DNA of 64,000 nt from Tetrastigma voinierianum (Eukaryota > Streptophyta > Magnoliopsida > Vitales > Vitaceae). The notes beneath the pieces were generated by a model that was not told the DNA's origin, ran no database searches, and saw only the letters and a list, made by a program, of their open reading frames with translations. Of the stretch, positions 42,538 through 54,200 are shown piece after piece. Location of the stretch: assembly GCA_016808115.1 (NCBI GenBank), contig JAEQBH010002354.1:186001-250000 (forward strand). The letters run 5' to 3'. Every line of letters begins with the position of its first letter. Position 1 is the stretch's first letter. Position numbers and translations under genes: made by a program.

Positions 42538-45264
42538 ATGGCAAGAGATCAGGAAGAGACTTCTACTAGTCAAGCTAGGTGCAAGCAGGGGCTTAGCCGA
42601 GAGTCGCCTTATGCAAGCAGCATCATCTCCTCCCTTTCCATGGATGAGGTGAGGTCTTATTTTCAAATCCCTAAGGATATCGACTTTGAATTGTCAGAGG
42701 GCCCGGTTGAGTCTACTATGGGCGACAAATACAACGCAGTGTTTTTCACCCGGGAGCAACTCGCAACCGGGCTTCGCTTCCCCGTGTCGTCCCTGGTCAA
42801 GCAATTCTTACACTTCACCAAAGCACCACCTGCTTATATTCACCCAAACGTCATTCGAATTCTTAACTGGATGCTGCGCACTAAACCTCTTTATCGACAG
42901 ACCTTCATCGGGTGGAAGTTTGTTTTGCTTACACCTTGAGGCTGGCGCACGGTGGCCGGCTATCCATGTCGGCCCAGAGCCCCCGGCTGTAATTCATTAC
43001 GGGACTCCCCCATTCGCTCAAGTTCGAGGCGAGATGAGTGATCTTGGTCAAGAGACCTTGGGACGAGACCCCGGGCTCTCCTGACCTTCCGTTTTCTATA
43101 AACCGTTCAATGTCTTTCACAGGTGTGTAGCATGTGTGCTTTTACATGCCCGTCATGTGAGCGGACTCATATGTGTGTCGCTTTTTAGGGAAAAATCCGT
43201 GAGGGGTAAATCAAGCTAATTAGGTGGAGAAGGCCGCTTGAAAATTCGGAAGTCGTTGGGGAGATTTCCGAGTGGGAGCGACATCACGAAGTCCTTCTAA
43301 CTTTGAAGAATCTTGGTAATTTGAGTCGCAACCCAGCTCCCTACAGAATTCTGATCATTCTGAACCCTCTACCTACATAAATTGTGGAAGGGGAGCATTA
43401 TGTTACTACTACTCTTTAAACTTACTCCCTGGGGCTAGCTCATCTCCACCAAAGGGAACTGAGGGGCAGGTGGCCGGGTCGTGAATTGGTGATCCATATC
43501 GCCCAGTGGCAACCTTCATCTACTTCAGTGAGGATTCCGGCCCGCCCAAAGGCATCCAGCAGAGCGAAGGGGTGGGTGGCCATTTGAGCGGCCTCTTTAG
43601 CAAAGAAAATGGCCCCCGGTCCCGCCCAAGTATTGAAGAGAAGTAAGGTGACGTCCGGGCAACAAAAGGCTCCTAGATTCGGAGTGGAAGATTTCATCCC
43701 TTGGGTTCCCCCCATATCCAGTCATCCCCCGGATTGAGAAGAAGAAGAGGAGGGGGACGATATGTCTGACCTAGTTCATAACTTTGCTGCCCGGAAGCAG
43801 AAGCGTGATGCTAGCTTCAAGCAGGTGGTTGATACCATCCCCGAGGTAGTCGAGGGTGAGGGTCTGGATGTGCAGGCAAGAGTCATCTCAGGTTCACTTG
43901 AGATAGGTTCGAATGACAAGCCGAAAACGCCACCTTGGTGGAGCCGTGGAGCTCCTTCGACCTCACAGCGGGATCCAAGTGATCCATCCTCCCCGAGCAA
44001 GCTCTGGCCGGCCGGTGCAGGCATCCTTGCATATCCGAACCCAGCTGCAGCGTGCCCAGGCTGCCTCCGACCGGACCGCTTCTCGAATTGTCCTTCATCC
44101 TCTCACTGGGCCCCACTCCACCTATGGAGGAGGTTTTAGCTCCTGAGCTAGAGGGCGTCCAAGAGATCATCGATCGCTATAGGCCTTTTAATAAAGGCGA
44201 TCCGGGCATCACACGATCTCGGCACTTATCAAGCGGGATTTGACGTGAATCGGTATCGGTCCGAGGAGAAAGGTGAAGAGTATGCCATCTCAGCCCTCGC
44301 TTCCACTGGTAAAGAGGACCTCCTGTAGATGGTTGAAGACGGGATTCTGGTCCGAAATCGTAATTTCGCCCAATTGATGGAACTGGTACGGTTGTAACTG
44401 CTAAGTGATGTTCTAGCATTATTTTCTAGTTTGTCGTATCCTCAATATGTCTATTCGCATGACATCGCTATTAGAAACATGGCCTACCAAAGATCGGGAG
44501 TTCCGGGTCCCTGGGCTGGGATGCGTAGAGGCTACAACTTCTACGCCCCGCCGCTTGTTCACCTCGTAAGGCCCCGAGTGCTTCTTCGATGGGTGCAGAG
44601 GCGAGTCTACCTGGCATTGAGTCGGCTATGAAGCATTGAAAGGGCGGTCTAGGCTGGGGTTGAGAGAGATGTCGCTCATCATGAAGCGTCGATGGCTAAA
44701 TTGAATGCGCGAAGCGGCGAGGAACGCCTGGGTTCATGTGGAATCTGAGTTAGCCAAGGTCCAAGATGCTCGCCGTCGAAAGTGATGCCCTTAAAAAGTG
44801 GAGCTCATATGGACCGGGCCCAACATGCCTTGGCTGCTTCAGAAGAGGCCCAGCGAAAGGCGGAGGACGAGGCCAGCCGTCTAGCAGATGAACGAGTCTC
44901 TTTATTTCTGGAGCTCGGGGCTAGTAAAGACGAGTTGATCGGGGTCCAGGTAGAGGCTTCTAAGGAGAAAAAGGCTCTGGAGGAGGATTTTGACGTAGGC
45001 TTTAACGTGAACTTCAATTATGGTTATGGCTATTGTGTCTTCGCACACAACATTTGTGAAAGTGAGCCCGTGATACTAGACGGGATGTCGGACACGTCAA
45101 AGTTGCTACCTCCTAAGTTTTTCATCAAACCTCGATTCCCCCCGAGTGCTGCCCTAAGGGCTCATACCGCCGATCTTGATGTAGATGTTAGAGAGGCGGG
45201 TAAGAGTCTTCTAACTATCAAGGTTAGGCTAGGTACCCGGCCTCCTGGTTCTCCCATCGAGTAA
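42538..45264 (+). pseudogene. Antisense extra ORF of the Tat element (Transposase_28 / 'putative gypsy type transposon' family)
   Basis: The likely start is ATG at 42,538 (MARDQEETSTSQ), directly after a splice-acceptor-like ttgttgtctgcttgcag (42,519-42,535). The first domain, 42,700-42,935, reads FFTREQLATGLRFPVSSLVK, FLHFTKAPPAYIHPN and RIL, the signature of PF04195-type proteins found in Tat elements. After frame changes, GPEPPAV...PPF continues it. A middle part with KQKRDASFKQVVD...P starts at 43,762. The C-terminal part at 44,800-45,250 is an Ala/Glu-rich coiled coil (QHALAASEEAQRKAEDEASR) ending PPGSPIE. It runs opposite to pol and ends 590 bases from it. Several frameshifts make it inactive; its function is unknown. 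Confidence 0.75.
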
Positions 45265-45496
45265 CCGAGAGAATGAGGAGCCTCGACTTCTCTCTAACGG
45301 AACTAGTGGGATTTTGTTACCGCTAATTTAGCCTGTTCTTTCAATACAGAGTATCCCCAAATTTTCGCTGTCATGCAACTTAGTTTTTAATAAAGGATGT
45401 GCTGGTTTTCTTAAAAATCTTGTTGTTGCTTCGTTCTTTTTTTTTTTTTTTTTTTAGTCAAGTAATTTACTTTGTCTAGCTGAGTAGGTATAGATG

Positions 45497-45816
45497 GATG
45501 ACCCAGCTGGGCATCAACCATACTGGGCCGGATAAGACATCAACCTTCCTCGGATTTAGTAATGATCCAGTTGGGTATTAACCATACTGGGCCGGATAGG
45601 ACATCAAACTTTCTCGGACTTAGTAATGAACCAATTGAGCATCAACCATACTGGGCCAGATAGGGTATCAACCGTTCCCGGACTTAGTAATGAACCGGTT
45701 GGACATCAACCATATTAGGCCGAATAGGACATTAACCTTCCCTAGACTTAGTAATGAACTAGTTGGGCATCAACCATACTGGGTCGAATAGGGCATCCAC
45801 CATTCCAAGACTTTGA
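45497..45816 (-). repeat. Five exact-length 64-base tandem repeats
   Basis: Units start at 45,497, 45,561, 45,625, 45,689 and 45,753. Each reads approximately 'aatgaaccagttgggcatcaaccatactgggccggatagg...'. The spacing never varies, although bases do. The array lies between the 3' ends of the extra ORF and integrase, a region where Tat elements often keep tandem repeats. Confidence 0.92.
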
Positions 45817-45854
45817 TAATTAAAATTTGAAATGAAACACGGTGAGAGACTGAA

Positions 45855-46677
45855 TCAACCTTTTATTGATAGTACCGTTTGAGGTGCACAAAGATTCCAC
45901 ATTCCAGTAATGGGTGTTCGCCTTAGTTTATTCAGTGCATATGAACCGAACGTGTCGGCTCGTGTTACAATATATGGTCCTTCCCAATTGGGCAAAAACT
46001 TTCCGGCCGCTGGATTAGATATGTTCTCGAAGACTTTTCTTAGGACCGGGTCCCCTGGCTGGAACACTCAGAGTTTGACTCACCTGTTGTACAAGTTTGC
46101 TAATCGGTGGTGGAAAGATGCTATCCTGCTGTCTCACGCAGTTCGTTTGCCGTGTCTAGGTCCCAATCAGGATTCGTGCTCAACCGTCGATCACATTAGC
46201 TTGGAGCGTAGTGCATAATGATTATAGTGTGAGCATATCTTTCATCCCATAGGTAAGTACTAAGGGAGATATGTTTCCATTGGTCTTTCGCGGTCATTTT
46301 GTAAGCTCGGGAGTACCCTTGAGTTCTGGGTTTCAACATTTGCCTTTAGTTGAATCTAACCATTTCTTCAATGCAGTCAACAGGGTTTTGTTAGAAGCCT
46401 CTGCTAAGCTGTTGCTTTGAGAATACCGAGTGGTAGAGCATATATTCTTTATTTTCAACTCCTGGCATAAGTTTCTGTAGACCTGGCTATCAAATTGGGG
46501 CCCATTATCTGATACAATTGACTGGAGAATATCGAATCGACAAACAAGATTTTTTCCAGATAAACTAAGTAACATCCTTGTCTTTGATTGATGAAAGCTC
46601 GACCCTCATCCATCGGGTCAAGCAATCAAGCACATTTAGCAACAACTTCTTCTATGGGGTGGTAGAGTTGGTCGATC
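45855..46677 (-). pseudogene. pol: Tat integrase, catalytic-core second half and C-terminal domain
   Basis: On the minus strand CRFDILQSIVSDNGPQFDSQ (46,555-46,490) holds the second catalytic Asp. NSLAEASNKTLLTALKKWLD follows with the catalytic Glu. GDPVLRKVFEN, GKFLPNWEGPYIV and YALNKL at 46,060-45,900 form the C-terminal domain. The upstream part continues at 48,278 beyond a solo LTR. Frameshifts separate core and C-terminus. Confidence 0.87.
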
Positions 46678-48277
46678 TGCGTTTCACGGTAGGGGTGATT
46701 CGAATCGAACAATATTTATATCCTTAGTTCTCCTACCGGCCGTAGTCAGCTTACTACAAGATAGCGGTCTAGGGTCGAACACCGGATGGGTTTTCATCCT
46801 ATGAATGATTGCATCATTTGTTTGGAAATGGTGAGGCTTTTGCTCGATTTTTGATTTTGTTAAAAACAATGGGGTTGTATGTTCACCGAATAACCTGTAA
46901 TGGTTTAAAGTGAAGTGTGAAATGGTAACTTACGTCATCACTAGCTTGATAACATGGGGCTATTAAAATGTCCTCGGTTATTTTCCCTCGCACAGGCAAA
47001 TGACCTATAGTCAAAGCCAAACCGATCTTGTTTAACTATAAACCTAACCCCAGAACCACTCCTATTTGAGTCAAACCAAGTACTAAGCATTCAAAGTCCC
47101 ATTCATTTAAACCCTGAAGCATTTAACCCCTATTTCTCAGCGGCTCTCAGAATGGTATCTGAAGGATATCATACATCTACATTAAGCATGCATCAAACGT
47201 TACGGCAAGTATCGACCAAAGGAACAACATTGGAATGACATTAAACCCTAGTTTGGAAGGTATGGAACTACAAATGCGGTACCAGATTACTTTAAAAGCA
47301 TGAGGACAACCTCAAGAACAACCCCAAAACCAAGGTAGCAACCCTCCTCTTCAGTTATGAGGCTTAGCCAAGCATCCCTTGAGCTCGCCATCCTCAAGGG
47401 GAGGCTCGCGCCGAGAAAATGAAAGAAAGAAGAGAGAAGAGAGCAAATGGAACCCTAAAATGAAAGTCGGAAACTTTATAAATGAAAAGTCAGATAGGGT
47501 TACAAGTTTAACAGGCTTACATAAGACAACCCAAAGCGTGAAACTACCGAAATACCTAAAATATGAAATTACATAAGGGCTAAATGGTAATACACCAAAA
47601 CGGTCGCTTGGGCATCAAAATTCCAAAAACAGGGCAAGAATTTCGCTATATGTGTGGGGATTTCCGCTAGCCTAGCGAAATTCTGCGGCAGATAGTGAAA
47701 TTGAGAAATTTCGCTATCAACGTTGACCTGGCTGGTTAGCCAAATTTCGCTAGCCTAGTGAAATTTGTGTGAGATAAGAAATCGAATTTTCTAGGCACAA
47801 AGAAATTTCGCTAGCTACAAACGCTAGCCTAAAGAAAATTCTCAATGTCGTTAGGATTGCGAATTTTTCGCTATGATTGCGGGTCTCTTGCAATCCCAAT
47901 AAATTTTCGTAATCATAGCGAAATTCCCTGGGATCGCCTCCGGCTTCACCGCATTGCTTCACCGGGGTGATCCTCCTTTTGCCACTGCATCCCACTTTCC
48001 TTCAAAATCCACTTCACATTGGTTCAATTTTTATTGGTTGAAATCATTGCAAATCTTCCGCATTCAGCACACAACTTGTCATCAAACTTGAACATAATGG
48101 CTGAGGTACGCAAAGGACCTGCTAAATCACCAAAAACAAACTCGACCGGGCATCAAGGGCACTAAGTGGACCTCGAACACATCAATTGGTTTAATTGATA
48201 TGATTAGCACGTTAAGAAAGCACTCAAACCTATCTTGATAGGGGCTCAATAGCACCTCCCTTTTTGTGCACTAATCA
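46678..48277 (-). mobile_element. Solo Athila LTR inside the Tat integrase
   Basis: On the minus strand it starts TGATTAGTGCACAAAAAGGG and ends with the 'cgaatcacccctaccgtg' block, as in Athila element 2's LTR (tgattagtgcccaaaaagtg ... cgaatcaccctactgtgg). Length is 1.6 kb with no interior. The flanks (cgatc, atggg) do not show a duplicated target, so either the ends have eroded or it formed by recombination between two insertions. Confidence 0.82.
47640..47935 (-). repeat. TTTCGCTAGCCTAGCGAAA cluster in the solo Athila LTR
   Basis: At least eight half-sites (tttcgctag, cctagcgaaat, aatcatagcgaaatt) occur in 290 bases. They begin about 345 bases inside the LTR, the same relative place as in Athila element 2. 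Confidence 0.85.
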
Positions 48278-49000
48278 ATGGGCCCCTACTTAAGTGTCAA
48301 TTTCTAATGAGAAGTGGTCATGGCTTCGGGATGGAACAATTAGATTCGAGCCGACGATCTTAAGACGGGAAGCCTGGCCGCTGGCACCGTCATATTTTTC
48401 GCATCGTGAATCAACGATGTCAGACTTCATAGTTAGCCAATAATATCCTTGAAAAAGGGCCTGCGGTGCCGTAGTTCCCGGCCGTTTGATGATTGCCACA
48501 TACCCCTTTCGTCCAACTCGCCAACACATATCGGGCCCTTACTCGCGCTTCGGGATATGGCCAGCCCAAGAATCGTTTGAAAAGATGCCCATTAATCAAG
48601 GAAAATCTAGCATACTAGATTCAGACCTTGTGAGCCTTGTCCTTCTCGTTAGGGAGTTCTCTCGTGTTGATATACTACGCTATAGTGTCTATCCAAGAAG
48701 GGGAGGTTTCGCTCACCTGGCTTACCCGGATAGTGGCTATCGAGGAACTGGGCCGAGCACAATAGGTAGAAAATGTTGTTTCGTTATCTAGAGATGCGCC
48801 ATCATGTTAATGCGTCCGTTTATCAGAGTCCTTGGGAATGTGCTCTAGCTTACAAGATGAAAAACTACCCAAGCATTGTTTTACTAGGGTTACATACTTC
48901 GCCATTCAGGGATCTAGGACTCATATTATGCATTTACCTGCCCTACCACCAATTAGGAATCACTTCGAATTATGACCTTATCTACCGATATTGCAACCGC
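48278..49000 (-). pseudogene. pol: Tat integrase, N-terminal part
   Basis: Minus-strand frames give RARYVLA-like wording near 48,540, GYYWLTMKSDIVDS and CEKYDG (zinc-binding C-x2-C block with the second Cys lost), then VPSRSH and, just before the solo LTR, GID...GP (first catalytic Asp block, near 48,300). The order and spacing fit the zinc-binding domain leading into the catalytic core. It is broken by a frame change before the DDE core. Confidence 0.75.
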
Positions 49001-49836
49001 CATTAATCCTGCCAGATGGCTTCATAGCTCTATTCATCGGCTCGAGGCGCCGAGGCCCAATTAGATTGCTTCGCTTCGATCTCGTTCCCACCTGGGATTT
49101 TAGTTGCGTGCCAATGCTAGCTCCTGGCCTACCGAGAGACGCCTCCCTCTGGCTTATTAATCGAGAGTCCACCAATTCAAACTGTCCGGGCATGTTTCAG
49201 TTTAGGGGATTTCTGCTAGGAAGTCTGCTAGAACCTATCCCTTCTTAACTAACCTTGGCTTATACTGGATACCATATTCACATAGTTCAACCGCCCAGCG
49301 AGCCATTCTCCCAAATAAGTCAGGCTTGTGAATATTACTTCGAAGGGGAAGGTTAGTTAGCACCATAATTTGGTGTGCTTGAAAATACGGGCAAAGTTTC
49401 TTGGTTGCTACCCGGAGAGCCAAAGTAGCCTGCTCAAGGTGGTTGTATCTGGTTTCTAGGTTGGCTAAGGATTTGTTGACGAAGAACACTGGCCTCTTCC
49501 TTCCATCCGCATTTTCTTTTAACAAGGCGTACTCCTTTGTGACATTGAGGCGCTAGATATCTGAAGAGTGTCTCATGACTTCGGAGACTAGCGATTTGAA
49601 GGTTCCGCTAGATATTGCTTGATTGCCATAAAGGTCGATCACACTCGTCATTCCATCCAGTCCGGTTGGCCCCCTTGAGGGTGGCGAAGAATGGCTTTAG
49701 ACGATTTGTGAACCGAGAGATGAGCCACCCTAGGGCGGCCAACCGACCAATGAGCTGTTGTACCCCTTTTCTAGAATTAGGGTAGGGATTCGGGATAGCT
49801 TTAAGGCGAAGCGGGGTTAATGCAATATCCCTCTAG
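49001..49836 (-). pseudogene. pol: Tat RT end and RNase H
   Basis: The minus strand from 49,836 downward carries GIALTPLRLKAIPN, GVQQLIGRLAALGWLISRFT and LKPFFATLKGA (RT-RNase H connection). An open piece at 49,525-49,235 follows: KRPVFFVNKSLANLETRYNH, LEQATLALRVATKKLCPYFQ, HKPDLFGRMARWAVELCEYG. This is the Tat-type RNase H, which removes RNA from the hybrid. 49,000-49,235 is poorly preserved. It is separated from the RT core by the insertion at 49,842. Confidence 0.87.
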
Positions 49837-50019
49837 GTCACTGATGAGTCTTCAACTCATCTATTTTTAGTCCATTTTTCTTGCTTATTATTAGTAGTTT
49901 CTAATCAGTTTTAATGCTAAATTATGGAATATTTACCAAACTTGTGTCTTCTAGGTTTTAATTAAAAAATGAGAAAATTCCAGCAAGAAAGAAGAGAAAA
50001 ATAGCAATTGCAGCAGTCT

Positions 50020-51080
50020 ATGTCGCGACTCAAATTTGTGTGTCGCAATAAACTTCCAAGCAATTTCCCAAGAAACCGTGTCGCCACAACATTTCTCGTG
50101 TCGTAACACCATAATCTGATTGTTGATAATTGAGCTAGGTCGCGACAGAAGATAGCAGGTCACAACAAAGAATGGGAAAAACATATGCAAGTTAGCTGGG
50201 AACAAGATAGTTTGTGTTGCGACATAATGCTTAACTGAAGGCAGAATATCTGTCGTGACAGAACCCTCGTCTATTGCGACACTGACTTCCGCAACATGGA
50301 GAAGTTTGTTGAGACAGAAAAGATACTGAAGAAGAAGTTTAGGGTGCGACAAGAGAACTAGGTCGCGACAAAGGGTGCTTAATGGATGATCTGACCTGGT
50401 TGCAACAAGGAGAGTCAATGTTGCGACATACTTCAAGATGAAAAGGTGTTTTGATATTGCGACAAAGATATTCAGGTCGCGACATAAAAATCAGCTGAAC
50501 GCAGAAGAGTCCTATTGCGACATGAAATATGGGTCGCGACATAGAAATCAACTGAGCACATAAAAGTCCCTGTCGCAACAAGAAATATGGGTCGTGACAC
50601 GAAGAAAGGCTGAAGGAAGAAAAGTTATGTCAAGACCAAAAAAACTAGGTCACGACAAGAAAATATGTTGCATGAAGAAAAGTGTCGTCGAGACATAACA
50701 TATTGGGGTCAAGACATGCAAAACATCCCCAACACAGAAGTCCAACAACATCAAAAAATGAAGCTGTAACAAGGAAACAGGCTAAGTGGCAGTAGAACTC
50801 TGTCGTGACCGACTTTTTGGGTCACAACCATGATGACAATAATACAACACAGTGTTGCAACAAGAACCCGAACATAAATGTTGTCGCGACAAGAAAAGCT
50901 GAATTATGACACTAATTGAAGGAAGAAACTCAGCATCCTTTGGCAATGTATTTCTTGAAATCCAAAGAGGAAGAAAACGAGAGCTTGAGGTTGCAACATC
51001 GAGCTACTTCTTCTTGATAGAAACCTATAATAAAAATTCAAAACTCTGTCAAGACCGAACTTTTAGGTCGTGGCGAGGAG
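50020..51080 (+). repeat. GTCGCGAC motif cluster
   Basis: About twenty-five copies of (g)gtcgcgaca, gttgcgacat, gtcgtgaca or gtcacgaca occur at irregular 25-60 base spacing, each often followed by a/g-rich words such as 'agaaaa' or 'aagaaatatggg'. The core GTCGCGAC is a perfect palindrome with two CpGs. This is the longest such cluster in the window. Confidence 0.9.
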
Positions 51081-51173
51081 AGACAATCTAGGCCTAAAAT
51101 TTGGGATTCATAAAAAGCATTGAAGTTGGGGCCCCAGGCATGAATACATCGTAAGCGATTGCGGCCGAGAGGC

Positions 51174-51197
51174 GGTCTGGTCGACAACGACCAGACC
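51174..51197 (+). other. Perfect 10-bp hairpin in the inserted LTR
   Basis: ggtctggtcg pairs with cgaccagacc around the loop acaa, with no mismatch. It follows the motif cluster by 95 bases and precedes a T-rich tract (51,214-51,275). It could be a processing or dimerisation signal of the transcript; no family is known to me. Confidence 0.7.
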
Positions 51198-52648
51198 GGA
51201 GAACACAGGAGCTAGGGACTCTTTTGTATTATATTTTTCTTTATTTTTTTTATTTTTCTTATCTTTTCTTTTCTTCGTAGATTAGCTTAGCGTTGGATTT
51301 TGATTCGTTTACTGGATCTGAAACAGTAATTTGTTCAAAAGTTTTGAAGTTGGAATTTTATATTGAAAATCATTTACGATTACTGTTTGAATTCAATGAA
51401 CTCCAAACAAACGCTAGAACTCATTTCTTTAGTTGATTAGATTCTGAGTGGAATTTTCTGTTAAATATTAATGTATCATTTGTAATCTGGGTTTTCCAGG
51501 TACCGCCTTCCAGTGAAATATCTAATGTTAGTTATATAGTTTTGCAAAAAATGAGGGAAGACAACTTCCACGAGTTAAATTTTGAGTTATTTGGATGGTG
51601 TTAGTCTGATATTAATTGTTTGTTTTAGTAACATACCCATGAAATGACTATGGTTTGGCTCTGATTTCCAAGAGGCCCTCCCAGGTGACAGAGATGGGAG
51701 ATTCTGAGCTTAGATCGAGTTGCGGGGTATGTTAGACTAATAATGTGAAGAACTAATGAGCTTTGAAAGATTGCTTTGATAAATCCTCAATTTGCTTATA
51801 TCAAAGAACGGGTTGAGTGATATATCAATCTAATCAATTAGAGATCTCTCCTTGGTCTGGAAGAACGATCTTGATCCTGTGTTAGCATGAGATCTAATCA
51901 AGGAAAGAGAAAACTCTTTCAGATCTGAAGGATGAGAAATCATTCTTGTTGAAGAAATCTTGCAACTACCATGTCTTGGGAAGCAAGAAATCTGCAATCA
52001 TAAGAAATTGGTATGAAGTATTGGAAAAGAAAAATACTCAGATCTTACAGAGAAATTCTAATTACAAGTAATTGATTAGAATCATGTTTCAGAAATGAAC
52101 ATGAACCCACACAATCGGTGAAAGTATGGTTAGGCGAGAGTCCAAGCTATACTACCTTGCCTCTTGACAAATTCAGACTCAAGGGAAAATAGAATGAGAT
52201 TATGATGCAGGAATTGATAATTTCATACTTGATGAAATCCGGTGTCTACTTCTGTAATAATAAGTTTAGATTAAGTTTTACATTTAGGATTTAATTTTCC
52301 TTTTATCTTAAATGTAGGATTCTAGTTATTAAATTTTTATTGAGTTTTCAATTTTCAACTCTAAACTAGACGATCAAATGAGTGTGGGAACTTGAGTAGT
52401 TGGGGTAGTTGAGTTTAAATTTCTTTCAATCTATGTAGAACGATATGGGACTTATAAGTTCACTTTATTACTTGCCTGACATTGCATAGGTTTTAAGACC
52501 AAAGTAAATTTTTAATTGAATTTAGTGACAAAATTATTCTTCTTATGAGCATACAATGTATATTTAGATTGTAACAAGTTTTTAGTACCTTTACCTAGGA
52601 TTCTAGTTAGTCTTTGGTAATATTGAATTTGTTTATATCATTGGTCAC

Positions 52649-53330
52649 GATGGAGTCACCGTGAAACCCGAGGAGGCAGAAGCCCTTTGGTCCAGCGCTG
52701 ATGGTTGAGTTTCATGTCGTATGCTCTGAGGTGTTCAAAAGCTTCTTGTAGATGTGTAGCGTGGTTCAGGCGCTCCTGGGACTTTACCAACATATCGTCA
52801 ATGTATACCTCCATGGTTTTACCTAGCAGCGGTCTAAACATCTTTGTCACCAGTCTCTGATAAATTGCCCCAGCATTCTTTAATCCAAACGACATTACAT
52901 TATAGCATAAGAGTCCATGTGGTGTGATAAACGTTGTTTTTCCTCATCTGGTGGGTACATAGGGATTTGATGGTATCCTAAAAAGGAATCAAAGAAAGAC
53001 AACATCCCATGCCCGGCTGACACGTCGACAATCTTGTCTATGCGGAGTAAAGGGAAGTTGTCTTTAGGGCATGTGTCGTTGAGATCGGTATAGTCTACAC
53101 ATACTCTCCATTTACCACCTTTCTTTGGTGCCAACACCACATTGGCCAACCATTCCTAGGTGCGGTTCTCCTAATGACCACAGCACCAAAGGTTATCTGC
53201 CTCGAGCTGGCTCAAACTGTGGCGGTGCGGGTGAAGCGCCTTACTCTTTATTACGTGCCTGCGCGGACCGGGATGACATTCAGCTTATGAGAAGCATGCA
53301 TGGGACTAATGATAGTCATGTTTGAGTGGA
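52649..53330 (-). pseudogene. pol: Tat reverse transcriptase core
   Basis: The open minus-strand piece at 53,149-52,895 reads ANVVLAPKKGGKWRVCVDYT, DLNDTCPKDNFPL, IDKIVD, FFDSFLGYHQIPM (first catalytic region; family form is ...LSFMDAYSGYNQI). The next piece at 52,895-52,656 reads SFGLKNAGAIYQRL and MEVYIDDMLVKS with an intact YIDD active site. It ends at the 49,842-52,642 insertion. One frameshift separates the two pieces, near 52,900. Confidence 0.92.
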
Positions 53331-54200
53331 TCCAGGCAAATACATCGATGTTATAAAGAAAAACCTACCGCAATTGTTCTTTCTCCTCTCTGGACAAGAG
53401 GGAGCTAACATAAGTGCGTTTATCCCGCTCGCCTAAGAGTATTAATTCCAGGGGATCCATAGCCAATTGTTCCCTATCCTCCGAACCTACCTGGGCAGCG
53501 GCATAGATTTGCTGATACAGGCGGGTCTCGGAGGAATTTGGACTTTTGGGCTTTTCACCTTTCTCACGCTATTATGCAGAGCGGTGATAGCCTTGGTGGC
53601 TGCTAATTTTGCTGCTCAAAGTGTCTGTCGGCAGTTAGATGGCCGATTGTTTGATGGTAGGTTAAGGGTATTGCTTTCATAGCGTACAGCCAGGCTCAAC
53701 CAACGATGATATTGTATGGCCCTAAGTCTTCAACAACTGAGAATACGACTTGTTAAATAACCGGCCCTGCCTTGACGGGGAGAGCAATATCACCCATTGT
53801 TAGTATGGTTGCCCCATTAAATCGGACAAAATTCTTCCAACCGAACTGAGCTTGTCAAGTGGAAATTTCATCAGCCTAAAGGCTAGAAGAGCGTAGCGGT
53901 CGGCCGCACTGCAGTCAACAAAGCACTTTCTGTGTGCATCAAAATTGTTAATGCATAGTAAGCACAAGTGCATCGTGGTGTGGAGTATTGACCACTGGGC
54001 GGGTTAATGGGAGGAAAGGATATGGGGCCGCGTTAACCATTTGCATTGCTCTCTGATTGTCGGGAACGTGATGGTGTTCACACCGGGTTGAACCGTGGTA
54101 CGCTCCGCCAGCGGCTCTCCTTTGACACTTGAATTGATACGAGGTCATCGTGGGCCTTGATATGTAATTAATGGTGGGTGGGAGTTCCCGAGCGAGGAGC
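53331..54200 (-). pseudogene. pol: Tat aspartic protease region
   Basis: VVNTPHHDALVLTMH at about 53,995-53,948 is the typical Tat protease lead-in. The active-site block that follows reads FVDCSAAD instead of VDSGSSAD, so the catalytic D-S-G is destroyed. Poorly preserved sequence connects it to RT. The domain matures the polyprotein in intact relatives. Confidence 0.8.

Larger units (their letters stand above)
49842..52642 (+). mobile_element. 2.8-kb insertion in the Tat pol gene, probable solo LTR
   Basis: It begins tgatgagtcttcaactcatc and is flanked by GGTCAC at 49,836-49,841 and 52,643-52,648. The ends lie exactly where RT coding stops and resumes, so it is an insertion. There is no coding, no PBS and no PPT, and the start resembles the 'tgatgagtgcc' of Athila element 1. 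I therefore read it as a solo LTR of another Athila-like family. The right end (tatatcatt) does not finish in CA at the target copy. Confidence 0.7.

Noticed and set aside
50020..51080. Regularly recurring GTCGCGAC words as a possible CRISPR-like array
   Set aside because: Repeats are only 8-10 bases and degenerate, spacers vary from about 10 to 60 bases, and the setting is a plant LTR.
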